DNA from: Anaerolineales bacterium
GTDB taxonomy: Bacteria; Chloroflexota; Anaerolineae; Anaerolineales; Villigracilaceae
Direction: 5' to 3'
Length of the DNA: 64,000 bases
Assembly: GCA_016789025.1 (NCBI GenBank)
Contig: JAEURC010000021.1
Location: 56,515 to 120,514 of the forward strand
Each line of letters opens with the position of its first letter. Positions within the stretch are counted from its first letter, which is position 1. The notes beneath the pieces were generated by a model that ran no database searches, had not been told where the DNA came from, and saw nothing but the letters and a program-made list of their open reading frames with translations. Shown here piece by piece: positions 52,315 to 61,378 of this stretch. Position numbers and translations under genes: made by a program.

Positions 52315-53400
52315 TTATTCTTCACTTTTTCCCAAAATAAAATCATCCACTTTTTGTTTGGCGATCTCGTCGCGGAATTGTTTGGGAGGGGTCTTGAAGA
52401 AATAGGACGACGGTCCGATGATGGGACCCGCAAGTTCGCGGTCGAGGGCGAGCTTTGCGCAGCGGATAGCGTCGATCATCACGCCTGCCGAGTTGGGGCT
52501 GTCCCACACTTCGAGTTTGACCTCCACGTTGAGCGGCACGTTGCCGAAGGTGGTGCCTTCCATGCGGATGTATGCCCACTTGCGGTCGGTGAGCCACGGC
52601 ACGTGATCGCTCGGACCGACATGCACGTTGTTGGGGTCCATCTTGTACGGAATCATGCTCGTCACCGCGTTGGTCTTCGAGATTTTTTTGCTTTCGAGTC
52701 GTTCGCGTTCGAGCATGTTGAGGAAATCGGTATTGCCGCCGAAGTTGAGTTGATACGTGCGGTCAATCTTCACGCCGCGATCCACGAAGAGCGTGGCGAG
52801 TTGACGATGCAGGATCGTCGCGCCGACTTGACTCTTGACATCGTCGCCGAGGATCGGGAGGCCCGCGTCCGCGAATCGTTTGCTCCAATATTCGGAAGAT
52901 GCGATGAAAACAGGAATCCCGTTGACGAACGCGCATCCCGCTTCGAGGACTTGTTCGACATACCATTTTGTCGCCATCTCCGAACCCACCGGCAGGAAGT
53001 TGATGACCACATCCGTTTTCGTGTCGCGCAGGAGTTTGGCGATATTGGCGGTGGAGCCCGGCGCTTTTTGGATCATGCCGCTCAGGTATTTGCCCAACCC
53101 GTCGTGGGTCATGCCGCGCACAACGGGGGCGTTCAGTTTGGGAACATCGGCAAATTTATAGGTATTGTTGGGTTCGGCGAAGATGGCTTCAGATAGGTCC
53201 TTGCCGACTTTCGTCACGTTCACGTCAATGCCAAGGGTGAACTCAATATCTTTCACGTGGTAATCGGCAAGTTGGGTGTGCATGATGCCGGGGATGATGT
53301 CGTCCTTTTTGGCGCTCTTGTAAAATTGCACTCCCTGCACGAGAGAGGAGGCGCAGTTGCCCACGCCGATGATCGCCACGCGTATTTTTTTTTGCGCCAT
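52315..53400 (-). CDS. ino1: Inositol-3-phosphate synthase
   Basis: 361 residues. [19 protein letters not shown] binds [48 protein letters not shown] and [12 protein letters not shown] are the conserved catalytic blocks, and [24 protein letters not shown] is strongly conserved. It makes inositol 3-phosphate from glucose 6-phosphate for inositol lipids or compatible solutes. This is the short actinobacterial/archaeal-type form. AAGGAG precedes the ATG. Confidence 0.95.
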   Translation of the reverse strand: MAQKKIRVAIIGVGNCASSLVQGVQFYKSAKKDDIIPGIMHTQLADYHVKDIEFTLGIDVNVTKVGKDLSEAIFAEPNNTYKFADVPKLNAPVVRGMTHDGLGKYLSGMIQKAPGSTANIAKLLRDTKTDVVINFLPVGSEMATKWYVEQVLEAGCAFVNGIPVFIASSEYWSKRFADAGLPILGDDVKSQVGATILHRQLATLFVDRGVKIDRTYQLNFGGNTDFLNMLERERLESKKISKTNAVTSMIPYKMDPNNVHVGPSDHVPWLTDRKWAYIRMEGTTFGNVPLNVEVKLEVWDSPNSAGVMIDAIRCAKLALDRELAGPIIGPSSYFFKTPPKQFRDEIAKQKVDDFILGKSEE

Positions 53401-53437
53401 TGATGGGGTCTCCTTGTGTTGATTTCAATGAATTTGA

Positions 53438-53467
53438 TTGGTTGGTACGATGCCTGTGTTGTATAAT
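53438..53467 (+). promoter_or_regulatory. Promoter of the GAF kinase gene
   Basis: TTGGTT (53438-53443), an 18-bp spacer and TATAAT (53462-53467), only 8 nt before the ATG. The transcript would be leaderless or nearly so. Confidence 0.5.
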
Positions 53468-53475
53468 CCAAGGCG

Positions 53476-54738
53476 ATGATGACCAACGAGCGGTTAGATC
53501 ATTTGGAACGCCTGCTTGAAGTGGTGCGGGGTTTGACAACGGCGCCCGATATTGAATCATTCCTACAAACCGTGATCACCGAAGCCAGCGAGATGACCGA
53601 CAGCGCGTTCGCTTCGATCCTTGAATACGACAAGGAAGCGAAGGAATTGCGCTTCCTCTCTATGCAATGGATCCATCGTGATTTGCTCCGCCCGGTTGGC
53701 GTGCCGATCGACGGCAGCGCCGCAGGTTGGGTGTTCCGTCATGCCCAGCCGCTGATTATACAGGATACGAGAATCGATCAGCGGCATTTCAAAGTGCCGG
53801 ACCGCGTCTCGCAATACGATACCCGCTCACTGGCGGCGGTTCCGCTTGTGGTGCGCGGCGAAGTGATCGGCGTGATGGAAGCCATCAACAAAAAAGATGG
53901 CGCGCATTTTACTGAGGAGGATTTGGCGATCCTGGGCACATTGGGCGCGCTTGCCGCGCAGGCGATGCGGAACTTTACCCTGATGCAGGATGTCAAGCGG
54001 GCGCGCATCGAACTGGCGGAACTCGAACGCCTCAAGTCAGATTTCATTGCGATCACTTCTCACGAACTTCGCACTCCCCTTGGCTTGATTCTGGGTCACG
54101 CAACGTTTTTGCGCGAACTGATCGGCGAGAAGCACGGCGAACAACTCGATACCATCATCCGCAACACAACGAAACTGAAGGAGATCGTCGAAAATCTGGC
54201 AGATGTGGATAATTATCGGAAGGGATCCTCGCGTGTGCGCAGCAACCAGGTTTCGATGACGCGTATCGTGGAAGATGTTGCGCTCACCTTTCAGGATGAG
54301 GCAAAATCGCGGAACATTACATTGCAAACCGAGACTGGCAGTGATCCGTTGTACATAGATGCCGACGGGGTCAAGATCAACATTGCATTGAGCAATCTGG
54401 TGAAGAATGCATTGCAATTCACCGACCCTGGCGGGGTGGTGAGCGTCAAAGCCGGCGAAGAGTCGGGGTACCTGAAAGTCTCAGTGACGGATAGTGGCAT
54501 CGGCATCCCTGCGCGTGATCTGCCGCGCGTGTTCGAACGCTTCTTTCAGGTGGAAACCCATCTCACGCGCCGGCACACAGGGATGGGTCTTGGGCTTGCT
54601 GTGGCAAAGGCAATGGTTGAACTGCATGGCGGACGCATCTGGGTGGAGAGCGAGGTGGGGAAGGGGAGTACGTTCACCTTCCTATTGCCGATTCAACTGT
54701 CGGGAGATTCGGTCAAGGCAAAACCGTTCGCCGAATAA
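53476..54738 (+). CDS. Soluble GAF-domain histidine kinase
   Basis: 420 residues, no membrane segment. GAF domain (about 20-170; GWVFRHAQPLIIQDTRID, AAVPLVVRGEVIGVMEAIN), a short coiled coil, the DHp with His in FIAITSHELRTPLG (about 195), and a HATPase with LSNLVKNALQF, VTDSGIGIPARDL and GMGLGLAVAKAMVELHGG. No response regulator is adjacent, so it is an orphan. The signal is cytoplasmic and probably a small molecule. Confidence 0.93.
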   Translation: MMTNERLDHLERLLEVVRGLTTAPDIESFLQTVITEASEMTDSAFASILEYDKEAKELRFLSMQWIHRDLLRPVGVPIDGSAAGWVFRHAQPLIIQDTRIDQRHFKVPDRVSQYDTRSLAAVPLVVRGEVIGVMEAINKKDGAHFTEEDLAILGTLGALAAQAMRNFTLMQDVKRARIELAELERLKSDFIAITSHELRTPLGLILGHATFLRELIGEKHGEQLDTIIRNTTKLKEIVENLADVDNYRKGSSRVRSNQVSMTRIVEDVALTFQDEAKSRNITLQTETGSDPLYIDADGVKINIALSNLVKNALQFTDPGGVVSVKAGEESGYLKVSVTDSGIGIPARDLPRVFERFFQVETHLTRRHTGMGLGLAVAKAMVELHGGRIWVESEVGKGSTFTFLLPIQLSGDSVKAKPFAE

Positions 54739-54771
54739 AATGGGGTTGATGCCCTTTATAATTATCGCGCC

Positions 54772-55770
54772 ATGTCTCCTCACTATCTTGTATTTGGAAA
54801 TCTGACGCGCGAATTTTTACTCCCTCCCAGCGGCTCGCCGCGGTTGGATGTGCCGGGCGGAAGTCTGTTGTATGCGGGGGCAGGGGCGAGAGTTTGGGTG
54901 GATGAATCAGATGTAGGCTTGGTGGGACGCGTCGGGGATGATTATCCGCGCGCATGGTTGAATGATGTCAGGGGGCGCGGATTCGATACCGCAGGGGTGA
55001 AGATCCTTCCGCAGAATCTCGATGTGCGCGAATTCCTCTCGTATAGCGAATCGTTCGAACCCAACCCAGCCAACCCGGTTACGCAATTCGCACGGCGTGA
55101 GTTGACCGTTCCAAAATCTTTATTTGGATACCAGCCTCTGGAGGAACGCGCAGGGCAGGAGGCTAGCCGCCTTGTGGTGACGGATATTCCCGAAGAATAT
55201 TTGTCGGCGCGCGCGGCGCTGATTTGTCCGATGGACCTTTCCACCCAGAATCAGTTGATCGCCGGTCTCAAACGTGGGAATACCCACACGATTCTTCTTG
55301 CCCCATCATCTGTGGATATGAAGCCCAAAGCGAAGCGTACCCTGCCGGTGTTTTTAAGCGGGGTAACAGCGCTTCTGATTTCACAAGATGAGTTGCGCGG
55401 TCTTTTCTGGGGCGAGACGCACGATCTGTGGGAGATGGCGGAAGCCGTCTCGCTCTATGGATGCGAGTATGTGGCGATCAAATGCGGCGCGCAGGGACAG
55501 TTGTTATATGCGGCTGGCGTAAAGAAAAGATACGAGATCCCCGCCTACCCGTCTAGGCTTGCAGACCTTACCGGCGCGGGTCATGTGTTCAATGGCGGCT
55601 TTCTTGCCGGCTATTGCAAAAATTACGACCCTCTTGAAGGCGTGTTTTATGGGAGTGTTTCCGCCTCGCTGAAGTTGGAGGGGAGTGGCGCGTTTTATCC
55701 GCTGGATGTGTTGCCCGGGCTGGCGGAGGCGAGATTGAATGTGGTGAAGGGGTTGACGAGGGAGGTATGA
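54772..55770 (+). CDS. PfkB-family protein with altered catalytic motif
   Basis: 332 residues. The N-terminal GGSLLYAGAGARVWVDESDVGLVGRVGDDYP (glycine-rich substrate site) and the C-terminal PfkB signature are present, but the signature reads DLTGAGHVFNGGFLAGY: the catalytic Asp of GAGD is His here. That residue is the proton-abstracting base in ribokinase-type enzymes, so kinase activity is doubtful, unless His serves. A TATAAT lies 9 nt before the ATG. It may be a sugar-binding regulator or an altered kinase. Confidence 0.82.
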   Translation: MSPHYLVFGNLTREFLLPPSGSPRLDVPGGSLLYAGAGARVWVDESDVGLVGRVGDDYPRAWLNDVRGRGFDTAGVKILPQNLDVREFLSYSESFEPNPANPVTQFARRELTVPKSLFGYQPLEERAGQEASRLVVTDIPEEYLSARAALICPMDLSTQNQLIAGLKRGNTHTILLAPSSVDMKPKAKRTLPVFLSGVTALLISQDELRGLFWGETHDLWEMAEAVSLYGCEYVAIKCGAQGQLLYAAGVKKRYEIPAYPSRLADLTGAGHVFNGGFLAGYCKNYDPLEGVFYGSVSASLKLEGSGAFYPLDVLPGLAEARLNVVKGLTREV

Positions 55771-55915
55771 GTAATTGGTAAATGGTAATTGGTGGTCGAG
55801 TAGCGAGCGGTGGTTGCGAGCGTATCGAGACCAGAGAACCAGAGAACCAGAGAATTAGAGAATTAGAGAATTGAGATTGGAGACTGGAGATTGGAGACTG
55901 AGACTTGAGACTGGC
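55771..55915. repeat. Composite word repeats D, C and F before the M20 gene
   Basis: In order: GTAATTGGTAAATGGTAATTGG (D, inverted), the 46-nt C unit at 55791-55836 (GGTGGTCGAGTAGCGAGCGG to TATCGAGACCAGAG), then GAGAACCAGAGAATTAGAG and GATTGGAGACTGGAGATTGG words (F). The F words run into the M20 start codon. C and F recur inverted at 57010-57080. Confidence 0.85.
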
Positions 55916-57026
55916 TGAGCGCGTGATCGAGTTTGCGATTCAAATCCAACAAATCCCCGCGCCGACGTTTGGGGAGGGGAGGCGGGCGGAGTTTGTGCGC
56001 GGGTTGTTCGAGAAGGAGGGGTTGAGCGATGTGTCGGTTGATGAGGTGGGGAATGTGATGGGGCGGTTTCAGGTTGTAGGTCGAAGGTCGCAGGTCAAGC
56101 CGTTGATCGTGTCGGCGCATTTGGATACGGTGTTCCCAGGTGAGACAGATTTGCAAGTTCGGCGCGAGGGAGATAAAGTGTTCGGTCCCGGCATTGGGGA
56201 TAACTCGCTCGGCGTCGCCGCGTTGTTTGGTTTGTTGTGGGGGTTGCGGACCTCACCCCCAGCCCCTCTCCTGAAAGGAGAGGGGAGTCGGGACATCTGG
56301 TTCGTCGCAAATGTGGGCGAGGAGGGACTTGGCGATTTGCGCGGGATGAAAGCGGTCGTGGATCGTTTCGGCGCGGAGGTGACAGGCTATCTCGTTCTCG
56401 AGGGGATGGCGTTGGGGAGCGTGTATCATCGCGGCACGGGCGTGAAGCGCTATCGCATCACAGCGAAGACAGCGGGCGGACATTCATGGTCCGATTATGG
56501 CAAGCCGTCCGCGATACATGAATTGTCGAAACTTGTCGTCGAACTGACTTCGTTGAAGTTGCCCGAAACTCCGCGCACGACGATGAACGTGGGGAAAATT
56601 TCTGGCGGAACCTCGATCAATGTGATCGCGTCGGAGGCTTCGCTGGAGTTGGATTTGCGCTCGGAGGAACAGGAGTCGCTGGCGGAGTTGATCTCGAAGG
56701 TGGAGAAAAAGATCGGGGAGGCGAGTCAGGCTGACGTCGCGTTTGAAGCGGAGGTGATCGGGGCGCGTCCTGCCGGTGAAATCTCCAAAGATCATCCGCT
56801 CATTCAACTTGCGCAGGAATGTATCCGCGAACAGGGACTTGAGCCAGCGCTTACATCGGGTTCAACGGATGCGAATATCCCGTTTAGCAAAGGCCATCCC
56901 GCGCTCGTGCTGGGAATTACTTCTGGCGGCGGGGCGCATACGGTGAATGAATTTATCAACACCAAACCAATTGAAAAAGGGCTGGAACAATTGATAAGTT
57001 TTGTGAGATCAATCCCCAATCTCTAA
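55905..57026 (+). CDS. M20-family metallopeptidase with in-frame repeat insertions
   Basis: 373 residues from a TTG inside a word repeat at 55905; GTG at 55923 is an alternative. The metal ligands are all seen: His and Asp in SAHLDTVF, Asp in GIGDNSLGVAA, the Glu pair in GEEGLGDLRG, Glu in VLEGMALG, and the last His in GGAHTVNE, so it looks like a PepT/DapE-type dipeptidase. Two stretches look inserted: VVGRRSQVK from a GGTCGAAGGTCGCAGG tract, and TSPPAPLLKGEGSRD from a CCCCTCTCCT palindrome. The last residues SIPNL are from an F repeat. Inverted repeats bracket the gene. Confidence 0.85.
   Translation: MRLAERVIEFAIQIQQIPAPTFGEGRRAEFVRGLFEKEGLSDVSVDEVGNVMGRFQVVGRRSQVKPLIVSAHLDTVFPGETDLQVRREGDKVFGPGIGDNSLGVAALFGLLWGLRTSPPAPLLKGEGSRDIWFVANVGEEGLGDLRGMKAVVDRFGAEVTGYLVLEGMALGSVYHRGTGVKRYRITAKTAGGHSWSDYGKPSAIHELSKLVVELTSLKLPETPRTTMNVGKISGGTSINVIASEASLELDLRSEEQESLAELISKVEKKIGEASQADVAFEAEVIGARPAGEISKDHPLIQLAQECIREQGLEPALTSGSTDANIPFSKGHPALVLGITSGGGAHTVNEFINTKPIEKGLEQLISFVRSIPNL
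56068..56100. repeat. In-frame GGTCGAAGGTCGCAGGTC tract
   Basis: Word repeat translated as VVGRRSQVK within the M20 peptidase, between a beta strand and the SAHLDT motif. Confidence 0.55.
56249..56290. repeat. In-frame palindrome (CCCCTCTCCT)
   Basis: CCCCTCTCCT (56263-56272) and AGGAGAGGGG (56276-56285) form a perfect 10-bp stem. The tract begins CCTCACCCCCAGCCCC, a dispersed repeat known from many genomes (from memory), and is translated in frame as TSPPAPLLKGEGS. Confidence 0.8.
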
Positions 57027-57080
57027 TCTCCAGTCTCTGGTCTCGATACGCTCGCAAACCCCGCTCGCTACTCGACCACC
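57010..57080. repeat. Inverted partner of the 55771 repeats
   Basis: CCAATCTCTAATCTCCAG words followed by 57035-57080, which is the reverse complement of 55791-55836 with two mismatches in 46 nt (hand comparison). It overlaps the M20 stop. Confidence 0.9.
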
Positions 57081-57120
57081 ATCAATTTCTAATCGTAAAT
57101 CCAAAATCGTCATTCGTAAA

Positions 57121-58830
57121 TTATTTTAATCCCATCACCTCAAACACCTCCAACGGTTGAGCCTTGCCCTTCACCGTCAGCGGCGCGAAGGGATTTGCCT
57201 GCACGTCGTCTTTCACGCGCTCGTATGCCTCTTTACTGATGAGGATCTGATTCTTCGCCGCGTTTTCCTGAATTCGTTTGGTCGTGTTCACGCTGTCGCC
57301 CAGCGACGTGAACTCGAGTCGCTTTTCGGTGCCGATCCAGCCGAGGACCGCTTCGCCGTAGTGAATGCCCACGCCAAAATCGAGATGCGCTTCTTTCGGT
57401 AACTCAGAATGTAATCTTGCAATCGCCTCGCGGATCGCCAGCGCAGACTTCACCGCGCGCAATGTGTGGTCGGGTTGCAGGATCGGCGCGTTATACCAAG
57501 CCATCACAGCGTCGCCGAGGAATTTATCCACGGTGCCTTCCTGCGCCAGCACGGCATCGGCGGCGGCGGCGAGATATTGATTCAAGACAGCGACAAGTTC
57601 CTCTGGCGAATGTTTTTCGCTGTACGAGGTGAAGCCGCGCACGTCCGCGAACAACACGGTGATAAAAACTTTCTTGCCGCCCACTTGCAAACTGTTCGGG
57701 TCGATCTGGTCGAGCACGGCGGGCGACACCATGCGTTGGAGTAATCCGCGCTGCGCTTCGAGTTTTTTGCGCTCGGTCAAATCGTCCAGCACGATCGCCA
57801 CGCCTTGCGTTTTTTGCCCCGCGTCTTTCAGCGGCGAGAGATTCAAACGCCAGTCAATGTTGCCGCCTTCGGCGCGCGATTGGCTGAGTTCGAGCCCGAT
57901 CACCGGCTTGTCGCTTTTTCGCACCGATTCAAGATGCGGGATGATATTGCTCGCAAAAGTGGGGACAACCTCATCGATCTTCCTGCCGACGATCTCGGCG
58001 GATGCTTGTCCCAAAATGGACGCGGCGGCTCGATTACACAGGGTGATCTGGTCCTGCACGTCGGCAGTCAACACGCCTGAAACGATGGACGCGAAGACGT
58101 CGTCCATGAGGTTCTTGAGTTCGGTCACTTCGGCGAGCGTGCGTTTGAGCGACGAGAACAGCCGCGCATTCTCAATGGCGACGGCGGCTTGGTTTGCGAA
58201 CGCAATTAAAAGGTCGCGATCTGCTTCGGAAAATATCCCCGTGCGGATGCGGTTGTCGGTGTAGATCACGCCGGTCAGTTCGGTCTTCACCATCAGCGGC
58301 ACGCACAAAATGGAGCGCAGGTTGAAGGCGATCACGCTTTCCGTTCCGCTGAAGCGTTTGTCTTCTAGCGCGTTGGTGGTGAGTATCGCCTCGCCCGCAT
58401 CGATCACTTTTTGCACGATGGTGCGGCTGATGGACGATTCGCTCTGGTTGATGGACTCCTGCTCCCAGTTGCGCGCGATGCGGATGACCATCTCGCCGCG
58501 TTCGTCGCGCAGCATGAGAAATCCGCGTTCGGCTTCGGTGAGGCGGACGATGGTGTCCATGACGGCTTGGAGCACTTCGTCGATATCAAGCGTGGAGTTA
58601 ACCACCTGCCCGATCCCCGCGAGCGCTTGCAGGTGGCTGAACCGCTGTTCGAATGGTACGAGCGCCTCGCTGATACGCTGGAGCGAGGTTTCGAGTGTTT
58701 TTAATTCTTCAAGCGTTTTGGGGGAGGTACCGGTGTCGATCGAGGCGCGAATCTTCTCTGCTTGCTTGGTGATTGCGATCACCTGGTCGTTGATCGTGAT
58801 GGCTTTCGCCTTTGCCGTGATCGTCGCCAT
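57121..58830 (-). CDS. GAF-PAS adenylate/guanylate cyclase (class III)
   Basis: 569 residues, soluble. An N-terminal helical part, GAF (about 75-225; ILCVPLMVKTELTGVIYTDN), PAS (about 240-350; ITLCNRAAASILGQASAEIVG), then the catalytic domain. Motifs VLFADVRGFTSYSE and FLGDAVMAWYNAP hold the two metal-binding Asp, and GWIGTEKRLEFTSLGDSVNTTKRIQ the substrate-pairing and transition-state residues. It makes cAMP or cGMP in response to GAF/PAS signals. It starts 21 nt after the transglutaminase gene and so is co-transcribed with it. Confidence 0.93.
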   Translation of the reverse strand: MATITAKAKAITINDQVIAITKQAEKIRASIDTGTSPKTLEELKTLETSLQRISEALVPFEQRFSHLQALAGIGQVVNSTLDIDEVLQAVMDTIVRLTEAERGFLMLRDERGEMVIRIARNWEQESINQSESSISRTIVQKVIDAGEAILTTNALEDKRFSGTESVIAFNLRSILCVPLMVKTELTGVIYTDNRIRTGIFSEADRDLLIAFANQAAVAIENARLFSSLKRTLAEVTELKNLMDDVFASIVSGVLTADVQDQITLCNRAAASILGQASAEIVGRKIDEVVPTFASNIIPHLESVRKSDKPVIGLELSQSRAEGGNIDWRLNLSPLKDAGQKTQGVAIVLDDLTERKKLEAQRGLLQRMVSPAVLDQIDPNSLQVGGKKVFITVLFADVRGFTSYSEKHSPEELVAVLNQYLAAAADAVLAQEGTVDKFLGDAVMAWYNAPILQPDHTLRAVKSALAIREAIARLHSELPKEAHLDFGVGIHYGEAVLGWIGTEKRLEFTSLGDSVNTTKRIQENAAKNQILISKEAYERVKDDVQANPFAPLTVKGKAQPLEVFEVMGLK

Positions 58831-58851
58831 GAAGTGTCCTCTGAAGGTAGC

Positions 58852-61224
58852 CTAGGTTCTGGGTGAATATTTGCCCGTCCAAAAATGACGGATGCGGGCA
58901 AGGAGTATCTGTGAACGCAACGCAAATGCCGCGCGCCGCGCTTCCACGGGGTCTGCTGTTCTGGAAGTATAAAGGGATGTTTGGTGTTCGTCCAGAAGTA
59001 TTTTGATGGGCGGGGCGGCATCGGGGAGGATCTTTATAAGTTTATCGGCGCGTTCGATGGGCGTGGCGTCTACCTGCGCCGGCGCGCTCATTTGTCGCAA
59101 ACCGAAGTTGACGCTTTCGAATGATTTTTCGATGGGAGAGAGTTGCGCCCAGCGTTCCCAGTTGAGGATCCAATGCGGGGTTTCGATGCCGCTCCGTTCG
59201 ATGGTGGCGCGCACGGCGGAGGGCAAACGATCGGAAAGTGAATATCGACGGTTGAGGAGAAACGCCGCAACGGCGATACCGATCAGGGTGAGGAACAGAT
59301 ATAAGGTCGGAAGAAGCGAGGCGGGTTGTGTTGTCCCAGCCTCCACAAGTTCATCTTCCAATCTCGGATCGATAGGTTCCTCAGGGAGTTGTTCCTCGCC
59401 GATCAGCGCGCCGGGGTTGAGCAAGCCTGCCGGCGAATCGTTCTCGCGCGGCGCAAGCGGGCGGTCTAACGGGGCTTGGTTGCCGGTGGGTTCAAACTCC
59501 ACCCAGCCGATACCGGGGAAGTAGACCTCGGGCCAGGCGTGCGCGTTCTCTTTGCGGACGCTGAAGGTGTTGACCTCGATCTCCTCCACTTCGCCGGCGA
59601 ATCCCTCTCCGGACGCGACGCCGGTTCCCTGTGAGAAGCCGACCGCCATGCGGGCGGGGATACCCAGAGTGCGAAGCATAAGAATTTCTGACGAGGCGTA
59701 ATATACGCAATAGGCTTGCTTGTGCTCAAAAAGAATCCATTCGAGTTTGTCTACGCCACGCGGCGCGGAGGGGATGGTGGGCGAGTATTCGATGTTCGTT
59801 CGCAGGTATTGCGTGATGGCAAAGGCTTTGTCGTAGGGGGTTTCGGCGTTTGCGGTGATTTCGAAGGCGAGGGCGCTGATGAGCGGTGAGAAATCATCCG
59901 GGAGTTGGAGGTATTTGTCGGTCACCCATTTTGGGTAGCCTGTTCCCGCCGCGCGCAGAGCCTCGATGGTGGGGTTGTTCAGCACGGCTTCCACCTGGTA
60001 GGTTTCGCCCGGCAGGATACTGGGGGTTGCGTTCCATGAAACGATATCCAATTGGTCTCCACCGGGCGCGGTGAGCATGGAGCCGGGACGGCTAACCCAG
60101 ACGGGTTGCGAAGGGGAATACAACAACGAAATCCGTTGTTCGCCGGTGTTGAAGTTAAACGTCACCGCGTTTGTATTGTCGATCCCGGGGAGTGGGTTGG
60201 TGGGGGAATATTCTTCCCGCGTTGTGCCGGTGGTGTACCACTGGTCGTTTGAAAAATAATCGTATGCGCGCCCGCGCCAGTAATAGCGCGGCGGTTTTTT
60301 GTCGAAGGGGAGTTCGGGTACTTCCACTTTGAACATTAAAACATCGGAAAGCGGAAAGCCCATGCCTAGTTCAAGCTCGGTGCCGAAGAATTCGCCGGGT
60401 CTGCCGCCGCTCGGAGATTCCAATGCACTGACGGCATTCTCGAACCGTTCGGTAAAATTTTTCCAGGGTTCTGAAACGCGGTTCCAGGCGCGGCGCGCGG
60501 CTTCGATGCGCAGGATGGAGGAGGGGGTCAGCCATGCCGTGAGGAGGATGAGACTTGCCATGATCGCCATGCCGCCGGTCAGGTCGATGCTGTTTTCAGG
60601 CGAGAGGAACACCCGCGTTTGTTTCCATTGTGATTGCTGGTTTAAGAAGTTCAGCCTTCCCAGGAGCAGAAGCGCGAACAGAATGAAAAAGCCGATCAGT
60701 AACAAGCGGCTCGCGATCGCGTTATCATAACTTTGGATAATGAGAACCCCGAGAAAAGATGGCAGGGCGGCAAGCAAAAAGTTCTGGTGGCGCGTAAGAG
60801 CATAACCCGCCGAGGCGCTCAACACCCAGAACATAACCGACATAATGGCGATAAAGAACAACGGGTCTTCGACGGGGCGGCGCGCGACAAATTCCGAGAT
60901 CGAAAAAAGCAACCTGCCGCCGACGCTGAGCAGTTTTTCCTCCACCTTCACAGGTCCCTCGATGAGGGAGGTCCACAGTAGTGGAAGCAGAAGGAGCATA
61001 TAGAAGAAGGACAGCCAACGCGCTGCGCGGCGGCGGAATGTGCTATAGCCCAACGCAAGCCCGATGATGGAGCCTATCCAGGTGAAGCCGCGAATCAAGC
61101 CCAGATCCTCTGTCCATTCGGTGGCGATGAGGCGCGATGCGGCAATTTGCAAAAGGATGATTAGCAGAATGACGGATGTCCAATCCCACCAGCGTGAGAG
61201 AGGGGCTTCGGGCGATTTTTTCAT
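58852..61224 (-). CDS. TgpA-like membrane transglutaminase
   Basis: 790 residues. About six membrane segments in the first 240 residues (DUF3488 type), then an extracytoplasmic transglutaminase-like domain. The catalytic Cys is in QAYCVYYASSEILMLRTLGIPARM, the His in ENAHAWPEVYFPG, and the Asp position reads WVEFEPTG. Another membrane helix near 625-645 and a DUF4129-like cytoplasmic tail close it. It is probably active on surface proteins. First gene of a unit with the cyclase. Confidence 0.92.
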   Translation of the reverse strand: MKKSPEAPLSRWWDWTSVILLIILLQIAASRLIATEWTEDLGLIRGFTWIGSIIGLALGYSTFRRRAARWLSFFYMLLLLPLLWTSLIEGPVKVEEKLLSVGGRLLFSISEFVARRPVEDPLFFIAIMSVMFWVLSASAGYALTRHQNFLLAALPSFLGVLIIQSYDNAIASRLLLIGFFILFALLLLGRLNFLNQQSQWKQTRVFLSPENSIDLTGGMAIMASLILLTAWLTPSSILRIEAARRAWNRVSEPWKNFTERFENAVSALESPSGGRPGEFFGTELELGMGFPLSDVLMFKVEVPELPFDKKPPRYYWRGRAYDYFSNDQWYTTGTTREEYSPTNPLPGIDNTNAVTFNFNTGEQRISLLYSPSQPVWVSRPGSMLTAPGGDQLDIVSWNATPSILPGETYQVEAVLNNPTIEALRAAGTGYPKWVTDKYLQLPDDFSPLISALAFEITANAETPYDKAFAITQYLRTNIEYSPTIPSAPRGVDKLEWILFEHKQAYCVYYASSEILMLRTLGIPARMAVGFSQGTGVASGEGFAGEVEEIEVNTFSVRKENAHAWPEVYFPGIGWVEFEPTGNQAPLDRPLAPRENDSPAGLLNPGALIGEEQLPEEPIDPRLEDELVEAGTTQPASLLPTLYLFLTLIGIAVAAFLLNRRYSLSDRLPSAVRATIERSGIETPHWILNWERWAQLSPIEKSFESVNFGLRQMSAPAQVDATPIERADKLIKILPDAAPPIKILLDEHQTSLYTSRTADPVEARRAAFALRSQILLARIRHFWTGKYSPRT

Positions 61225-61378
61225 CGGGGGGTAGTGTACAATACATGGAGGTTACACGTCAAATACTGGAGAGGGGTATTTCTATCAGGTTTGCTTGAAA
61301 GAAAGTACTGCAAGATTCATCTTGCAAATCGCGCAACGTGAACGGTGTCGCGCTTAAAATGCCAATGAGGAGGAAGAG

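Noticed and set aside
55791..57080. Insertion sequence or transposon
   Set aside because: Inverted repeats bracket the peptidase gene, but there is no transposase and no visible target duplication; kept as a finding about repeats only.
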